A stretch of 64,000 nucleotides of DNA from positions 1 through 64,000 of the forward strand of contig JACJNY010000079.1 of the NCBI GenBank assembly GCA_014695295.1, read 5' to 3'. The position numbers and the translations under genes were made by a program. Under the pieces are notes generated by a model. It searched no databases. It saw nothing but the letters and a program-made list of their open reading frames with translations, and was not told where the DNA came from. Source of the stretch: Microcoleus sp. FACHB-61. Lineage in GTDB: Bacteria > Cyanobacteriota > Cyanobacteriia > Cyanobacteriales > Microcoleaceae. This document shows, piece after piece, positions 26,154 through 35,420 of the stretch; position 1 is the first letter of the stretch, and every line of letters starts with the position of its first letter.

Positions 26154-26792
26154 ATGGCAATTTATGTTGATACTGCAATTGTAGCGGAAGCCGCACGGGC
26201 GAGCAAGTTCGGATGGATAGCGGGAATTACTACTAATCCGACACTTTTGGCAAAAAGCGAGTTATCTCCTGAGCAAACCCTTAAACAACTGGCACAACTG
26301 ATTCCTGGGGAAGTGTATTATCAGCTAATGGCATCTGATGTTGATGGCATGGTAGCAGAAGGAAAAGCGGCTTTTGAATTAATTGGACAGCAAACAGTTT
26401 TGAAAGTTCCAGCAACGGCGGGGGGCTTCCAAGCAGTCGCGCATTTGTCACCGGAAATTCCTTGCGCGGTGACGGCGATATACAGCGCCTCACAAGCAGT
26501 TGTCTCAGCAGAAGCTGGGGCTAAATATGCGATCGCCTACGTGAATCGCGCCACCAGACTCCTCGGAGACGGTTTTGCCTTAGTGCGGGATATGGCAAAT
26601 GTGTTGCAGAGAACTAATACGGAGATTTTGGCAGCTAGCATTAAATCGCCGGAAGAAGCGGTAAAGACTTTATTAGCTGGCGCACATCATTTGACATTGC
26701 CTTTTGACGTGTTGCAGGCGATCGCACTTCATGAACTTTCGCAGCAAACTGTTGATGAATTTGCCAAAAACGGGCGGGGAATTAGTTATTAG
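26154..26792 (+). CDS. Transaldolase of the short fructose-6-phosphate aldolase-like type
   Basis: 212 residues, the length of the short TalB/FSA-type subfamily rather than full-length transaldolase. Family motifs include MAIYVDTA (Asp6), ITTNPTLLAK (24-33), the Schiff-base Lys84 in VLKVPAT, AVTAIYSASQA and YVNR. It should transfer dihydroxyacetone or perform aldol cleavage on sugar phosphates in the pentose phosphate pathway; which of the two cannot be told from sequence by eye. Confidence 0.88.
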   Translation: MAIYVDTAIVAEAARASKFGWIAGITTNPTLLAKSELSPEQTLKQLAQLIPGEVYYQLMASDVDGMVAEGKAAFELIGQQTVLKVPATAGGFQAVAHLSPEIPCAVTAIYSASQAVVSAEAGAKYAIAYVNRATRLLGDGFALVRDMANVLQRTNTEILAASIKSPEEAVKTLLAGAHHLTLPFDVLQAIALHELSQQTVDEFAKNGRGISY

Positions 26793-26901
26793 ATTTTGCA
26801 AGACAGACAACTTCCTTAATTCTGGGGCAAGTATCATTCGCTCGCTGACTGCATATGAGTTTGGCTATTTAGTCTAGTGTTGGTAACATTTGTTGATAAA
26901 T

Positions 26902-26945
26902 ATGGCTTTTATGAACTCAAAGTTATGACTTTTATGAATTGACTT
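26902..26945 (+). promoter_or_regulatory. 23-bp-spaced direct repeats upstream of the PD40/RTX gene
   Basis: ATGGCTTTTATGAA (26902-26915) and ATGACTTTTATGAA (26925-26938) lie exactly 23 bp apart, the second running into TATGAATTGACTT (26933-26945). All three features match the region upstream of the subtilase at 4034-4121, in the same orientation relative to the gene. The repeats lie about 80-117 bp before the ATG at 27019. Confidence 0.7.
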
Positions 26946-27018
26946 TGAGAAATGCTTATTGAATAATGTCAATCAACCGCACGGAGCTCCAAACTTGTAC
27001 TCTTAAATGTCAGGGCTT

Positions 27019-28737
27019 ATGACCATTACTCGCATCCCCGTAGACTCAACAGGCATCTCTGACCCAGCAGGCGATGTGCAGGGCAACCGTTACTCGGTCT
27101 CATCATCCATCTCCGGTGATGGGCGGTTTGTGGCGTTTACACTTCAACAATCCATCTTCCGAATCGGAGCTCCGAACAATAATATTAACAATAGCGACGA
27201 CATCTTCGTGCGCGACTTGTTAACCAACACCACCACCCGCGTCTCTGTTGACTCAGCAGGCAATCCGGGGAACGACAGCTCCTACGACCCCTCCATCTCT
27301 GCTAACGGAAGGTTTGTGGCGTTTCAATCTGATGCGTCCAACCTCGTGCCGGGGGACACAAATAATAACAACGACATCTTCCTCCGCGATTTGTCAACCA
27401 ACACCACCATCCGCGTCTCTGTTGACTCAGCAGGCAATCAGGGGAACGACTTTTCCGGGGACCCCTCCATCTCGGGCGACGGGCGGTTTGTGGCGTTTGT
27501 ATCTGCTGCCACCAACCTCGTGCCGGGGGGCACTAACAATGACGAGGAAATCTTCGTCCGCGACTTGTCAACTAATACCACCACCCTCGTCTCTGTCAGT
27601 TCTAGTGGCGATCGCGCGAACGACTACTCCGACTTCGCCTCCATCTCCGCCAACGGACGGTTTGTGGCATTTCGCTCTTGGGCCACCAACCTCGTGCCTG
27701 GGGATACTAACAACGAACGCGACATTTTCGTGCGCGACTTGTTGACCAATACTACTACCCTCGTCTCTGCGAGCTCCAATGGCGATCGCGCGAACGACTC
27801 CTCCTCCATCTGCTCTATTTCTGCTGACGGGCGGTTTGTGGCCTTTTCATCTCGTGCCAGCAACCTCGTTCCGGGGGACACTAACGATAGCGACGACATC
27901 TTCGTGCGCGACTTGTCAACCAATACCACCACTCGCGTCTCTATTTCCTCAACAGGCAATCAGGGCAACCAAGATTCCGGGTCCCCCTCGATATCCGCTG
28001 ACGGGCGGTTTGTGACGTTTTCCTCTGAGGCCTCCAACCTCGTGCCGGGGGACACTAACGATAGCGAGGACATCTTCGTGCGCGACTTGTCAACCAATAC
28101 CACCACCCGCGTCTCTGTTGACTCAGCAGGCAATCCGGGGAACAGCGACTCCGAGTTACCCTCCATCTCTGCCAACGGGCAGAAAGTGGCGTTTTCATCT
28201 TTTGCAGCCAATCTCGTGCCGGGAGATACCAACAACGGCCCAGACCTCTTTATTTCTGACACCGGCAGCGCTCCAGGCGGCACCAATAACTCTCCAAACG
28301 CCATCAACGGCACTCCAGGCAACGACAACCTCACAGCCACTCCCAGCAGCGATAATATCAACGGTTTAGACGGCGATGACGCACTCACCGGCAGACAAGG
28401 CAACGATATTCTTATCGGGGGCGGCGGCAGCGACAACTTGTCTGGCGGCAAAGGTTTTGACACCCTCAACGGCGGTTTGGGAAACGATATTCTAGTCGGC
28501 GGCGCGGGCAACGATGTATTTGTTTTAGGTGCGGGGTTGGGAGTTGATACAATCTCTGATTTCACCAACTCTCAAGATACTGTGCAATTAATCAACGGCT
28601 TGACCTTCGGACAGCTATCAATTTCCCCTGGAACTAACGGCACATTAATTAGAGTAGCCAGCAGCGGTGAAGTTTTAGCTTCTTTGACAGGCGTTGCTCC
28701 CAACCTCATCGGCTCTGAAGATTTCATCTCGGTCTAG
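27019..28737 (+). CDS. PD40 (TolB/WD40-like) repeat protein with RTX C-terminus, paralogue of the gene at 364
   Basis: 572 residues from ATG 27019; its AGGGCTT-ATGAC context matches the start of the paralogue, so I prefer it to ATG 27007. Seven roughly 57-residue PD40 units (ISxDGRFVAF and NLVPGDTNN..DIFVRD) are preceded by one irregular unit. RTX nonapeptides follow (about 440-510: GRQGNDILIGGGGSDNLSGG), then the same C-terminal tail as the gene at 364 (about 90% identical by eye). The repeats here are less uniform than in the paralogue. There is no signal peptide, so type I secretion is expected. Confidence 0.9.
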   Translation: MTITRIPVDSTGISDPAGDVQGNRYSVSSSISGDGRFVAFTLQQSIFRIGAPNNNINNSDDIFVRDLLTNTTTRVSVDSAGNPGNDSSYDPSISANGRFVAFQSDASNLVPGDTNNNNDIFLRDLSTNTTIRVSVDSAGNQGNDFSGDPSISGDGRFVAFVSAATNLVPGGTNNDEEIFVRDLSTNTTTLVSVSSSGDRANDYSDFASISANGRFVAFRSWATNLVPGDTNNERDIFVRDLLTNTTTLVSASSNGDRANDSSSICSISADGRFVAFSSRASNLVPGDTNDSDDIFVRDLSTNTTTRVSISSTGNQGNQDSGSPSISADGRFVTFSSEASNLVPGDTNDSEDIFVRDLSTNTTTRVSVDSAGNPGNSDSELPSISANGQKVAFSSFAANLVPGDTNNGPDLFISDTGSAPGGTNNSPNAINGTPGNDNLTATPSSDNINGLDGDDALTGRQGNDILIGGGGSDNLSGGKGFDTLNGGLGNDILVGGAGNDVFVLGAGLGVDTISDFTNSQDTVQLINGLTFGQLSISPGTNGTLIRVASSGEVLASLTGVAPNLIGSEDFISV

Positions 28738-28782
28738 AGATGGTAAACTGGTCATTTGTTAAATCACTTTTACTCAGGGAAC

Positions 28783-29334
28783 ATGATTAAACTTGGCAAA
28801 CTATCCCTCGCATTAGTAGGCACATTTATTGCAGTTTTGCAACCAGCATTTACCGCTAATTCACAAGAAAGCAACAGCGAATTTAGCAAACTTCAATCCT
28901 TATTAGAAGCAAAAAAATGGTACGAAGCAGATCAAGAAACAGTCTCTCTGATCCGCAACAACCCCGCCAATCTGTCTTGTCCGAACCTCCGCGCGATCGA
29001 TCGGCTGTGGATGCAATCGAGCAACGGAAAATATGGATTGACTCCGCAGTTAGAGATTTGGCAGAAAGTGGGCGGTTCTAACTGTCGAACTTGCGAAGGT
29101 CAAATTCAAGATTTTAGCAAGCAAGTAGGATGGAACATGAGCTCGCAAGTAAGTCCTATACCAGGGGAGTTTCCAGCCCAGTATCCAACTGTTGCTTCAT
29201 TAAGTTGGCAAAGTTATGTTGACAGCGATAAAAGCATAACTAGGTACAGTCTTTTTGCTGGCGCGCAGACATGGCAAGCGTGGAGAGTTACAGAATTTAA
29301 CCTGTTTTCTACTTTCGCCAATTGCGGCAAGTAA
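28783..29334 (+). CDS. Secreted GUN4-like protein
   Basis: 183 residues from ATG 28783 (CAGGGAAC upstream). Residues 1-25 form a signal peptide (basic MIKLGKLSLA, hydrophobic core, cut near TANSQ). The mature part matches the GUN4 fold: LQSLLEAKKWYEADQETVSLI, then LRAIDRLWMQSSNGKYGLTPQLEIWQKVG and FSKQVGW. GUN4 binds porphyrins and stimulates Mg-chelatase in the cytoplasm, but an exported copy cannot do that, so a periplasmic tetrapyrrole-binding or unrelated role is likely. Four Cys residues could form disulfides. It follows the PD40/RTX gene by 45 bp and may be co-transcribed. Confidence 0.72.
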   Translation: MIKLGKLSLALVGTFIAVLQPAFTANSQESNSEFSKLQSLLEAKKWYEADQETVSLIRNNPANLSCPNLRAIDRLWMQSSNGKYGLTPQLEIWQKVGGSNCRTCEGQIQDFSKQVGWNMSSQVSPIPGEFPAQYPTVASLSWQSYVDSDKSITRYSLFAGAQTWQAWRVTEFNLFSTFANCGK

Positions 29335-29408
29335 CAGTTGTAGGGCGGGCAATGCCCAGAGTTCCACGTCAGAGTCGGGATGGGATTTCTCGATCGCCTC
29401 GACTCTTC

Positions 29409-29439
29409 AATCTAAAATCTAAAATCTAAAATCTAAAAT
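29409..29439. repeat. Heptanucleotide tandem repeat (TCTAAAA)4
   Basis: Four copies of AATCTAA/TCTAAAA-type heptamers lie just before the 3' end of the kinase-WD40 gene. Related arrays are at 45386-45418 (opposite orientation), 48947-48984, about 45980-46001, about 62178-62200 and, degenerate, about 5395-5425. These are typical short tandem repeats of filamentous cyanobacteria. Confidence 0.8.
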
Positions 29440-29446
29440 AGTAGGA

Positions 29447-31519
29447 CTATGGCATTCGCCAAATCTTAATAGTGCGATCGGGACTGCCGCTCATAAAAGT
29501 CTTGCTATCTCTGGAAATAGCAACAGAAGTCACAAACTGACTGTGACCAGAAAGAGTGCTTCTTTCTTTTCCCGTCTTCAAATCCCAAACTTTAATATCT
29601 CCGCCCCCGCTGATCAAAGTGCGGCTGTCCGGGCTAAAGGCGATCGTCCTCACCGAGCTCGAATGCCCTTTTAAAGTGCGGGTGCGCTTCCCGTCTTGCA
29701 CGTTCGACAAACGGATCGTATTGTCGGTGCTAGCACTAGCCACACTTTTGCCGTTCGGGCTAAAAGCCACAGCATTAACTGCGCCCCCGTGACCTGTGAT
29801 AATTCTTCTGACTTCTCCGGTACCGAGATTCCACAAACGCACAGTCTTGTCCTGGCTGCCGCTAGCGAGAGTTTTACCGTCCCGGCTCAAAGCGATCGCG
29901 TTTACTCCTCCGGCGTGGCCGCTCAAAGTCCGCAACCTGCTGCCGGTTCTGACATTCCACAAGCGAACAGTTTTGTCATCGCTGCCGCTAGCCAGAGTTT
30001 TACCGTCCCTGCTAAAAGCGATCGCGTTGACGGCGGCTGTGTGAGCGGGAATCGTCAGTCTCCGTCTCCCCGTCTTCAAATCCCAGAGAATCACATTCTT
30101 GTCGTCGCCCCCGCTGGCCAAAATCGAGCCGTCCGGGCTCACCGCCAGCGTCTTGACCGATTTTTGAGAATGCACCGACTTGAGAGTCCGCACCAGGCCT
30201 CCCGTCTTCACCTTCCAAATTCTAATTGTCCCAGAGCTTGCGCTCACCAAAGTTTGACCGTCAGGCGACAGGGCGATCGCATTTACACTCCCGACATTAT
30301 CCAAACTTCTTTGCAAAAAATGAGTGCTAGGTAAAGTAGAAAGCAGCCACACCGGGTTTGCCGGAAACACCCCGTAACGCAGGGAACCGTAAATTTGAGA
30401 CGCGCCAATACTCACCATCAAAACAGCCGTGCCCGCCAGCAACTTCTTTTTCCAATCAAAAACCTTTGGGACTGGCTTCTTCAAGCCCGAATTCAGAGGT
30501 CTGAGGCGGTTTACAGAAGAAGTCTGCTTCGTCGCTCCAGACCCCCCGGCAGTTGCGCGAATTTTAGTTTGCCCCGCCGCCGGCAACTGAGTCGGCAACT
30601 GACTTTCCGCGTCGTCGAGATTAATTTCCTCCAAGCACTGCAAAACCATCTGCGGACTTTGAGGTCGATTTCCCGGAAAAGGCGCCATCAGATAATCGAT
30701 TACATTAGCCACCGCGTCGGAAACCTGAGGAGCTCCTTTGCGCCACATTAATCTGCCCGTGCGCGGGTTCTCTGGAAACGCAGTCGGCGGCTTTCCAGTC
30801 AGCAAATAAACAAAAGTGCGCCCCAGAGCAAAAAAATCCGACTGCGGGACAGCCTTGCCATTAGTTTGTTCCGGCGGCGTGTAGCCGGGGGAAACAATAC
30901 CAGTCACATTTTGCCCCTGGCCCACCTTAGCGAAATAAGTCGCCGACACTTCCCGAGCAGTCCCGAAGTCAATCAGCACTAACTGCCCGTTTGGCTTGCA
31001 CATAATATTGTGCGGCTTGATATCCCGATGAAAATAGTTGAGGCGGTGAACTTGGTCTAAAATTTCCGACAGTTGTTTGAGCCAGTTTACAGCTTGTTCT
31101 TGACTGATCGGGCGGCCCCGATGTTTCAGCCAGTCTTGCAAATTGGCCCCAGCAATTTTCTCCATCACCAGACAGTGAAAAGACTCTGTGCTGTGAGCGG
31201 GCGTAAATGTAAAATAACCGTCGCGATCGACTTTGGGAATACCTGGATGTCTTAGCCTGACCAATACGTCGGCTTCTTGCTTAAAAAGTTCTACAGCTTT
31301 GGGATGTTCTTTCAGCAGGACTTTTAGCACTCTTCGGGCGCCGTTGTCGTCCACTTCAAATGTTCTACCAAAGCCACCGCCTCCGAGAGGGGCGACTAGC
31401 CGATATCGACCTTGCAACAAAAGTTCAGACCCGCAGTGGATACACGCGGATTTGCCAGAGTTGGCTGGATCGGAGGGATTCGGGCATTTGGGATTGAGGC
31501 AATAACTCACAGAAGCCAC
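29447..31519 (-). CDS. Serine/threonine protein kinase with WD40 propeller
   Basis: 690 residues. An N-terminal zinc-ribbon-like motif (C7-x4-C12-x13-C26-x2-C29) precedes a kinase domain (about 36-300) with LGGGGFGRTF, VLKVLL, HRDIKPHN and DFGTA motifs and a GYTPPEQ activation-loop end. A Pro/Gln/Lys-rich linker and one membrane segment (LLAGTAVLMVSIGASQIYG) follow, then seven WD40 blades (about 410-690; IAFSRDGKTLASGSDDKTVRLWN). The topology suggests a cytoplasmic kinase with the propeller across the membrane as sensor. This architecture is common in filamentous cyanobacteria. Confidence 0.93.
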   Translation of the reverse strand: MASVSYCLNPKCPNPSDPANSGKSACIHCGSELLLQGRYRLVAPLGGGGFGRTFEVDDNGARRVLKVLLKEHPKAVELFKQEADVLVRLRHPGIPKVDRDGYFTFTPAHSTESFHCLVMEKIAGANLQDWLKHRGRPISQEQAVNWLKQLSEILDQVHRLNYFHRDIKPHNIMCKPNGQLVLIDFGTAREVSATYFAKVGQGQNVTGIVSPGYTPPEQTNGKAVPQSDFFALGRTFVYLLTGKPPTAFPENPRTGRLMWRKGAPQVSDAVANVIDYLMAPFPGNRPQSPQMVLQCLEEINLDDAESQLPTQLPAAGQTKIRATAGGSGATKQTSSVNRLRPLNSGLKKPVPKVFDWKKKLLAGTAVLMVSIGASQIYGSLRYGVFPANPVWLLSTLPSTHFLQRSLDNVGSVNAIALSPDGQTLVSASSGTIRIWKVKTGGLVRTLKSVHSQKSVKTLAVSPDGSILASGGDDKNVILWDLKTGRRRLTIPAHTAAVNAIAFSRDGKTLASGSDDKTVRLWNVRTGSRLRTLSGHAGGVNAIALSRDGKTLASGSQDKTVRLWNLGTGEVRRIITGHGGAVNAVAFSPNGKSVASASTDNTIRLSNVQDGKRTRTLKGHSSSVRTIAFSPDSRTLISGGGDIKVWDLKTGKERSTLSGHSQFVTSVAISRDSKTFMSGSPDRTIKIWRMP

Positions 31520-32630
31520 ATAACCCTGATTGAGGTTGCTCTATCAAGTTTTACTTTGACACTGCTATACAAAACTTGGCTAAGCTTTATTTTTGCTTCA
31601 CCATTCAACTAGAAGTATTTTCTAGAGGGTCTGATTCCTGCTTCTGCCAAGAGAGTCGGCTCTTACTTGTCCACAGGCGTAAATTCGGGTGGAGCAGCAC
31701 CCTATTTTTCCAGTCTGTACAACTATTTATTATTGTGGAAGCTTTTAGCCATTGTTTAACCATTATTTTCAACCAATTTAACGAATCGTGGTATCCCGTT
31801 CGACCTTTTATAGGCTGGTCAGTTTTAAATCGACCGTCGTTTACTCTCCCAGAAAATTTTTGCTGCAGATTTTCGGCATCATGAGAATGTTGCACATAAC
31901 TGCGCCTCTGTCAATATGCTGACCATAATTCGCTTGAGAGCAAGTTTAATAAACTATTAAGCGATTAGATTAATCTCTGTACACTCTTGGTGACTGAGAT
32001 TTTTGGTTCAGCTTGCGACTGGATTGCTCCTGCCGCATTAGAGGTGTCTTCTCTAAGAGCGTTAATTCCGGTAGCGCATACTGTATTTGAGCAGTCCTCT
32101 TTATCTAGTTGGGTTTTTGTTCAAAAACGAGTTTTCCTAGACGGCAACACCGTGTTTGTGTGACTTACGTACTCAACAACCTAGTTAAGTTTTTACGTTG
32201 TCTAGTTACACTCAATTTTCAACTTATGACGATCGTAGCACACCTAGTACAAGACTCATGAGCACTCTTGATTGAAATCTGGCAGCGTCGCTCAAGTCAA
32301 GCGAGGCTTTAGTCTCGCTTGACTTGAGCATTCGGTCTTTTTATATAACCTGTGGCTGCGATCTAACGATCGCGTTGAGGCCAAAGGTTTTGTTGTTTGT
32401 CACAGCCGATCGAGGTCAAAAATCCCTGATGACAGCAGATAATTTACACAAAGACCAGAATTAATAACGAGAGAGCAGCCACATTTCAATTGTACGATCG
32501 CAACCACCACTCTCGAAGAAAGAAGGCAGAGTGGGCGAGTGGGAGAGTGGGCGAGTGGGAAAACCCTCCTTCTGCTGAATGCCTTCTTCCCTCTTCCCTC
32601 TTCCCTCTTCCTTCCCAATAAGAAAGCCTT
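31520..32630. other. 1.1-kb region without a supported gene
   Basis: It lies between the kinase-WD40 gene and the cax-like gene. It contains a strong hairpin with T-run (32291-32345). On the minus strand there is a 52-codon frame (31965-32120) with coding-like composition but no ATG/GTG/TTG. Near 32515-32620 are short tandem repeats (GAGTGGGC/A units and a CTTCCCT heptamer array) that can pair with AGAAGGCA. I see no intact protein gene or recognisable RNA gene. Confidence 0.5.
32291..32345 (+). terminator. Strong rho-independent-type hairpin with T-tract
   Basis: CTCAAGTCAAGCGAG (32291-32305) and its exact reverse complement (32314-32328) form a 15-bp perfect stem with the loop GCTTTAGT, followed after 8 nt by CTTTTTAT. 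On the plus strand this is a strong terminator, yet no plus-strand gene precedes it within 2.9 kb, which suggests an unannotated plus-strand transcript ending here. Confidence 0.65.
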
Positions 32631-33752
32631 TTAAACAAGTCCCTCTATTACCGGATGGAAGTAGAACGCCAGCGCCAAAACCGTATAAGCTGCCAACAGC
32701 AAAGTACCTTCGAGCCAGTTAGAGTTGCCATCAGAACTGATAGAATTGGCGATCAGCACCGACACCGCAACCGCTACAAGTTCAAACGGGTTGAAATTCA
32801 AGTCCATCGGTTTGCCCAAGACAAAACCTGCCAAAACCAACACCGGGGCAACAAACAAAGCAATTTGCAAACTCGAACCCACCGCAACAGAAACCGACAA
32901 ATCCATTTTATTTTTCATCGCCACCGTCACCGCCGTCGTATGTTCGGCCGCATTGCCAATAATCGGCACTAAAATCACCCCGGTAAACAATGATGTCAGC
33001 CCCAAACGCGCCGTCGCTTCTTCGAGAGTACCCACCAACAGTTCCGACTCGACAGCTACCATCAGGGTACAGGCCAACAGCACCCCAATCCACAGCGGCA
33101 GATTGACTTTGTGGTCAGGACTCTCTGGTGCTAAGTTACTTTCGGCTAATTCTTCGAGCATTTCTATTTCTGCCACCCCTGCATCGTACAGATAACTGTG
33201 GGTTTTCATCGAAAACAGCAGCGTCAGCACGTAGACGACAATCAGGACTATAGCAACAGCGCTAGAGAGGTTCTGCATAGTTTCCGGAGGGATGCCCGTA
33301 GAGGTGGCATTAACTGCCGTCGGCACTAAAATGGCAATCACGGCTAAGTTCATCGCGGAAGCGTTCAAGCGGGCGACTATCGGCTGAAATTCTTGTTCTT
33401 TGTAGCGCAAGCCGCCCAGCAGCATCGCAAATCCCATCACCAGCAGCAGGTTGCTCATAATTGAACCGGTGATGCTGGCCTTGACAACATCTATGAGTCC
33501 GGCGTTGAGGGCGACGATGCCGATAATCAGTTCCGTGGCATTTCCGAAGGTAGCGTTCAGCAAACCCCCCAAGTTGGCGCCGAGGACGACGGCGATTTCT
33601 TCGGTGGCCGTGCCCATCCAGGCGGCTAGAGGGACGATGGCTAAAGCCGAGGTGATGAAGATTGTGGAGGATTCCCAGCCGAGAAAGTGTCCGGCGATCG
33701 AAACCGGGATAAATAACAGCAGGCTGGAAATTATTGTATTTGTGTTTAGCAT
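32631..33752 (-). CDS. Ca2+/H+ antiporter (CAX family)
   Basis: 373 residues with about eleven hydrophobic helices. The two alpha-repeat motifs of the CaCA superfamily are present: GGLLNATFGNATELIIG (residues about 61-77) and PIIGNAAEHTTAV (about 260-272), with an acidic loop between the halves (EIEMLEELAESNLAPES). It exports or sequesters calcium in exchange for protons and supports salt and alkaline tolerance in cyanobacteria. In this window it fits with several calcium-dependent RTX exoproteins, though no direct link is shown. Confidence 0.92.
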   Translation of the reverse strand: MLNTNTIISSLLLFIPVSIAGHFLGWESSTIFITSALAIVPLAAWMGTATEEIAVVLGANLGGLLNATFGNATELIIGIVALNAGLIDVVKASITGSIMSNLLLVMGFAMLLGGLRYKEQEFQPIVARLNASAMNLAVIAILVPTAVNATSTGIPPETMQNLSSAVAIVLIVVYVLTLLFSMKTHSYLYDAGVAEIEMLEELAESNLAPESPDHKVNLPLWIGVLLACTLMVAVESELLVGTLEEATARLGLTSLFTGVILVPIIGNAAEHTTAVTVAMKNKMDLSVSVAVGSSLQIALFVAPVLVLAGFVLGKPMDLNFNPFELVAVAVSVLIANSISSDGNSNWLEGTLLLAAYTVLALAFYFHPVIEGLV

Positions 33753-33923
33753 TTAGATTCTCAAAAGCTGCCAACCGTCAATCATAGCCTGTAGCAAAAG
33801 GAAAAAAAGGGCGAGGGTTCGGGATTTGGGTGTTAGCTTAAAGCTGGGGGTGGGCGATCGCTGCATTGCCGCTTTCACGGATGTGACAAACTAAGAGAGC
33901 GATTTGTTTAGCCGATCGGTTCA

Positions 33924-34472
33924 ATGGATTTTTGTATTCGATTAGCTTCCTTAGAAGACATTCCTAAGCTGACAACTTTAATTCCAGAGTCTGCTAGAGC
34001 TTTGCAAGCAGGCTACTACACTTCAGAGCAGATTAAAGGCGCACTGGGCACAGTCTTTGGGGTTGACAGTCAACTGATTCAAGACCAAACATACTTTGTT
34101 GCTGAGAACAATCACCAAATAGTTGGTTGCGGTGGTTGGAGTAAGCGTAAAACGCTTTATGGAGGTGATTCAGGCAAAAATAATCCAGAAGACAGCCTGC
34201 TCAACCCAGACAGCGACTCGGCAAAGATTCGTGCATTCTTTGTTCATCCAGCACGGGCGCGTCGAGGAATTGGAAGCCAGATTATGCGAGTATGCGAACA
34301 GGCTGCTGAGCGTGCTGGATTTAAGGACGTTGAGATGATTGCGACGCTGGCGGGAGAGGCATTTTACACAAAATTTGGCTATCAGGCGATCGATAGGTTT
34401 GAAATTTCTCTCCCAAACAGTCAGTTTCTCCCCGTTGTGCGTATGTTTAAGAGCTTTGCGCCTAGTCCGTAA
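33924..34472 (+). CDS. GNAT-family N-acetyltransferase
   Basis: 182 residues. It has a GNAT fold with the acetyl-CoA pyrophosphate loop in VHPARARRGIGSQIMRVCE (residues about 108-126), preceded by the beta-strand AKIRAFFV and followed by FYTKFGYQAIDRFEISLP. The substrate is unknown; the closest types are small-molecule acetyltransferases. It is the first gene of a seven-gene plus-strand run to 38628. Confidence 0.9.
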   Translation: MDFCIRLASLEDIPKLTTLIPESARALQAGYYTSEQIKGALGTVFGVDSQLIQDQTYFVAENNHQIVGCGGWSKRKTLYGGDSGKNNPEDSLLNPDSDSAKIRAFFVHPARARRGIGSQIMRVCEQAAERAGFKDVEMIATLAGEAFYTKFGYQAIDRFEISLPNSQFLPVVRMFKSFAPSP

Positions 34473-34552
34473 ATGAGTAATGATAAAATCTGTGTCGGTT
34501 AAATGCGATGGTAAATCAATGAGATGACAAAAAAAGCAAATAATTATCAGCC

Positions 34553-35092
34553 ATGTCAATAAAAGTAGATTTTTTCAAAGTAGAAGTCGTCCCGCACGAT
34601 CCAAATTGGCGAAGCGCCTTTGAAAGTGAGTCGAAACTGATTGCACTTGCACTTAGGGAAAATGTGGTTGCTATACATCACATTGGTAGCACAGCGATTC
34701 CACAAATTCATGCAAAGCCGATAATCGATATGTTAGTTGAGGTTAAAGATATTATAAAAGTCGATACACATAGTTCACAAATAGAGGCATTAGGTTATCA
34801 AGCAATGGGTGAGTTTGGGATATCCGGCCGTCGTTTTTTCCGCAAGGGTAATGAAGCAGGGATTAGAACACACCACCTTCACGGGTTTGAAGTGAACTCA
34901 GCGCAGATAGAGCGCCATTTAGCGTTTCGAGATTATATGATTTCCCATCCTGAGCACGCGCAGCAATACAGCGAACTCAAACGAGAACTCGCAAACAAAT
35001 ACCATGATAATATTCAGGGGTACATGGACGGAAAAGATGGGTTCATTAAAGCCATGGATCTGAAAGCGGCCAAGTGGCGGTCATCACATTAA
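34553..35092 (+). CDS. GrpB-family protein (UPF0157, nucleotidyltransferase-like)
   Basis: 179 residues. The family signature is clear: VEVVPHDPNWRSAFESE at the start, then HIGSTAIPQIHAKPIIDMLVEV (about 43-64), which matches the GS...D.D-like core of the nucleotidyltransferase fold, and HHLHGFEVNSAQIERHLAFRDY. Some family members are fused to CoaE; the free protein has no settled function. The ABM gene starts 4 bp after it, so the two are almost certainly co-translated. Confidence 0.92.
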   Translation: MSIKVDFFKVEVVPHDPNWRSAFESESKLIALALRENVVAIHHIGSTAIPQIHAKPIIDMLVEVKDIIKVDTHSSQIEALGYQAMGEFGISGRRFFRKGNEAGIRTHHLHGFEVNSAQIERHLAFRDYMISHPEHAQQYSELKRELANKYHDNIQGYMDGKDGFIKAMDLKAAKWRSSH

Positions 35093-35096
35093 ATCT

Positions 35097-35387
35097 ATGA
35101 TATTGGAAGTGGCAATTCTTGATGTTAAGCCTAATATGACTGTTGAATTTGAAACCGCTTTCAAAACAGCTTCAGCTATTATTTCTTCTATGCCCGGGTA
35201 TATCTCTCACGAGCTGCAACGCTGTATAGAAACCACAAATCGTTATATTCTGCTTGTGCGATGGCACAGTTTGGAAGATCATACCGTTGGATTTCGACAA
35301 TCCCGAGATTATCAAAAGTGGCGTTCCTTATTGCACCACTTCTACGATCCATTTCCGACAGTGGAACATTACGAACTCATTGTGTAA
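35097..35387 (+). CDS. ABM-domain (antibiotic biosynthesis monooxygenase-like) protein
   Basis: 96 residues forming one ferredoxin-like ABM domain: ILEVAILDVKPNMTVEFETAF, MPGYISHELQRCIE, YILLVRWHSLEDH and FPTVEHYELI. Such small dimeric proteins act as cofactor-free monooxygenases, haem-degrading enzymes or chlorite dismutase-like folds; the substrate is unknown. The start lies 4 bp after the grpB-type gene. Confidence 0.87.
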   Translation: MILEVAILDVKPNMTVEFETAFKTASAIISSMPGYISHELQRCIETTNRYILLVRWHSLEDHTVGFRQSRDYQKWRSLLHHFYDPFPTVEHYELIV

Positions 35388-35420
35388 AGTTTGAACTCTC
35401 AGCCGGGAGGAACATAACAT

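Noticed and set aside
31605-31895. 96-codon minus-strand frame upstream of the kinase-WD40 gene
   Set aside because: No ribosome site, no recognisable motif and biased composition; it lies where the kinase leader should be.
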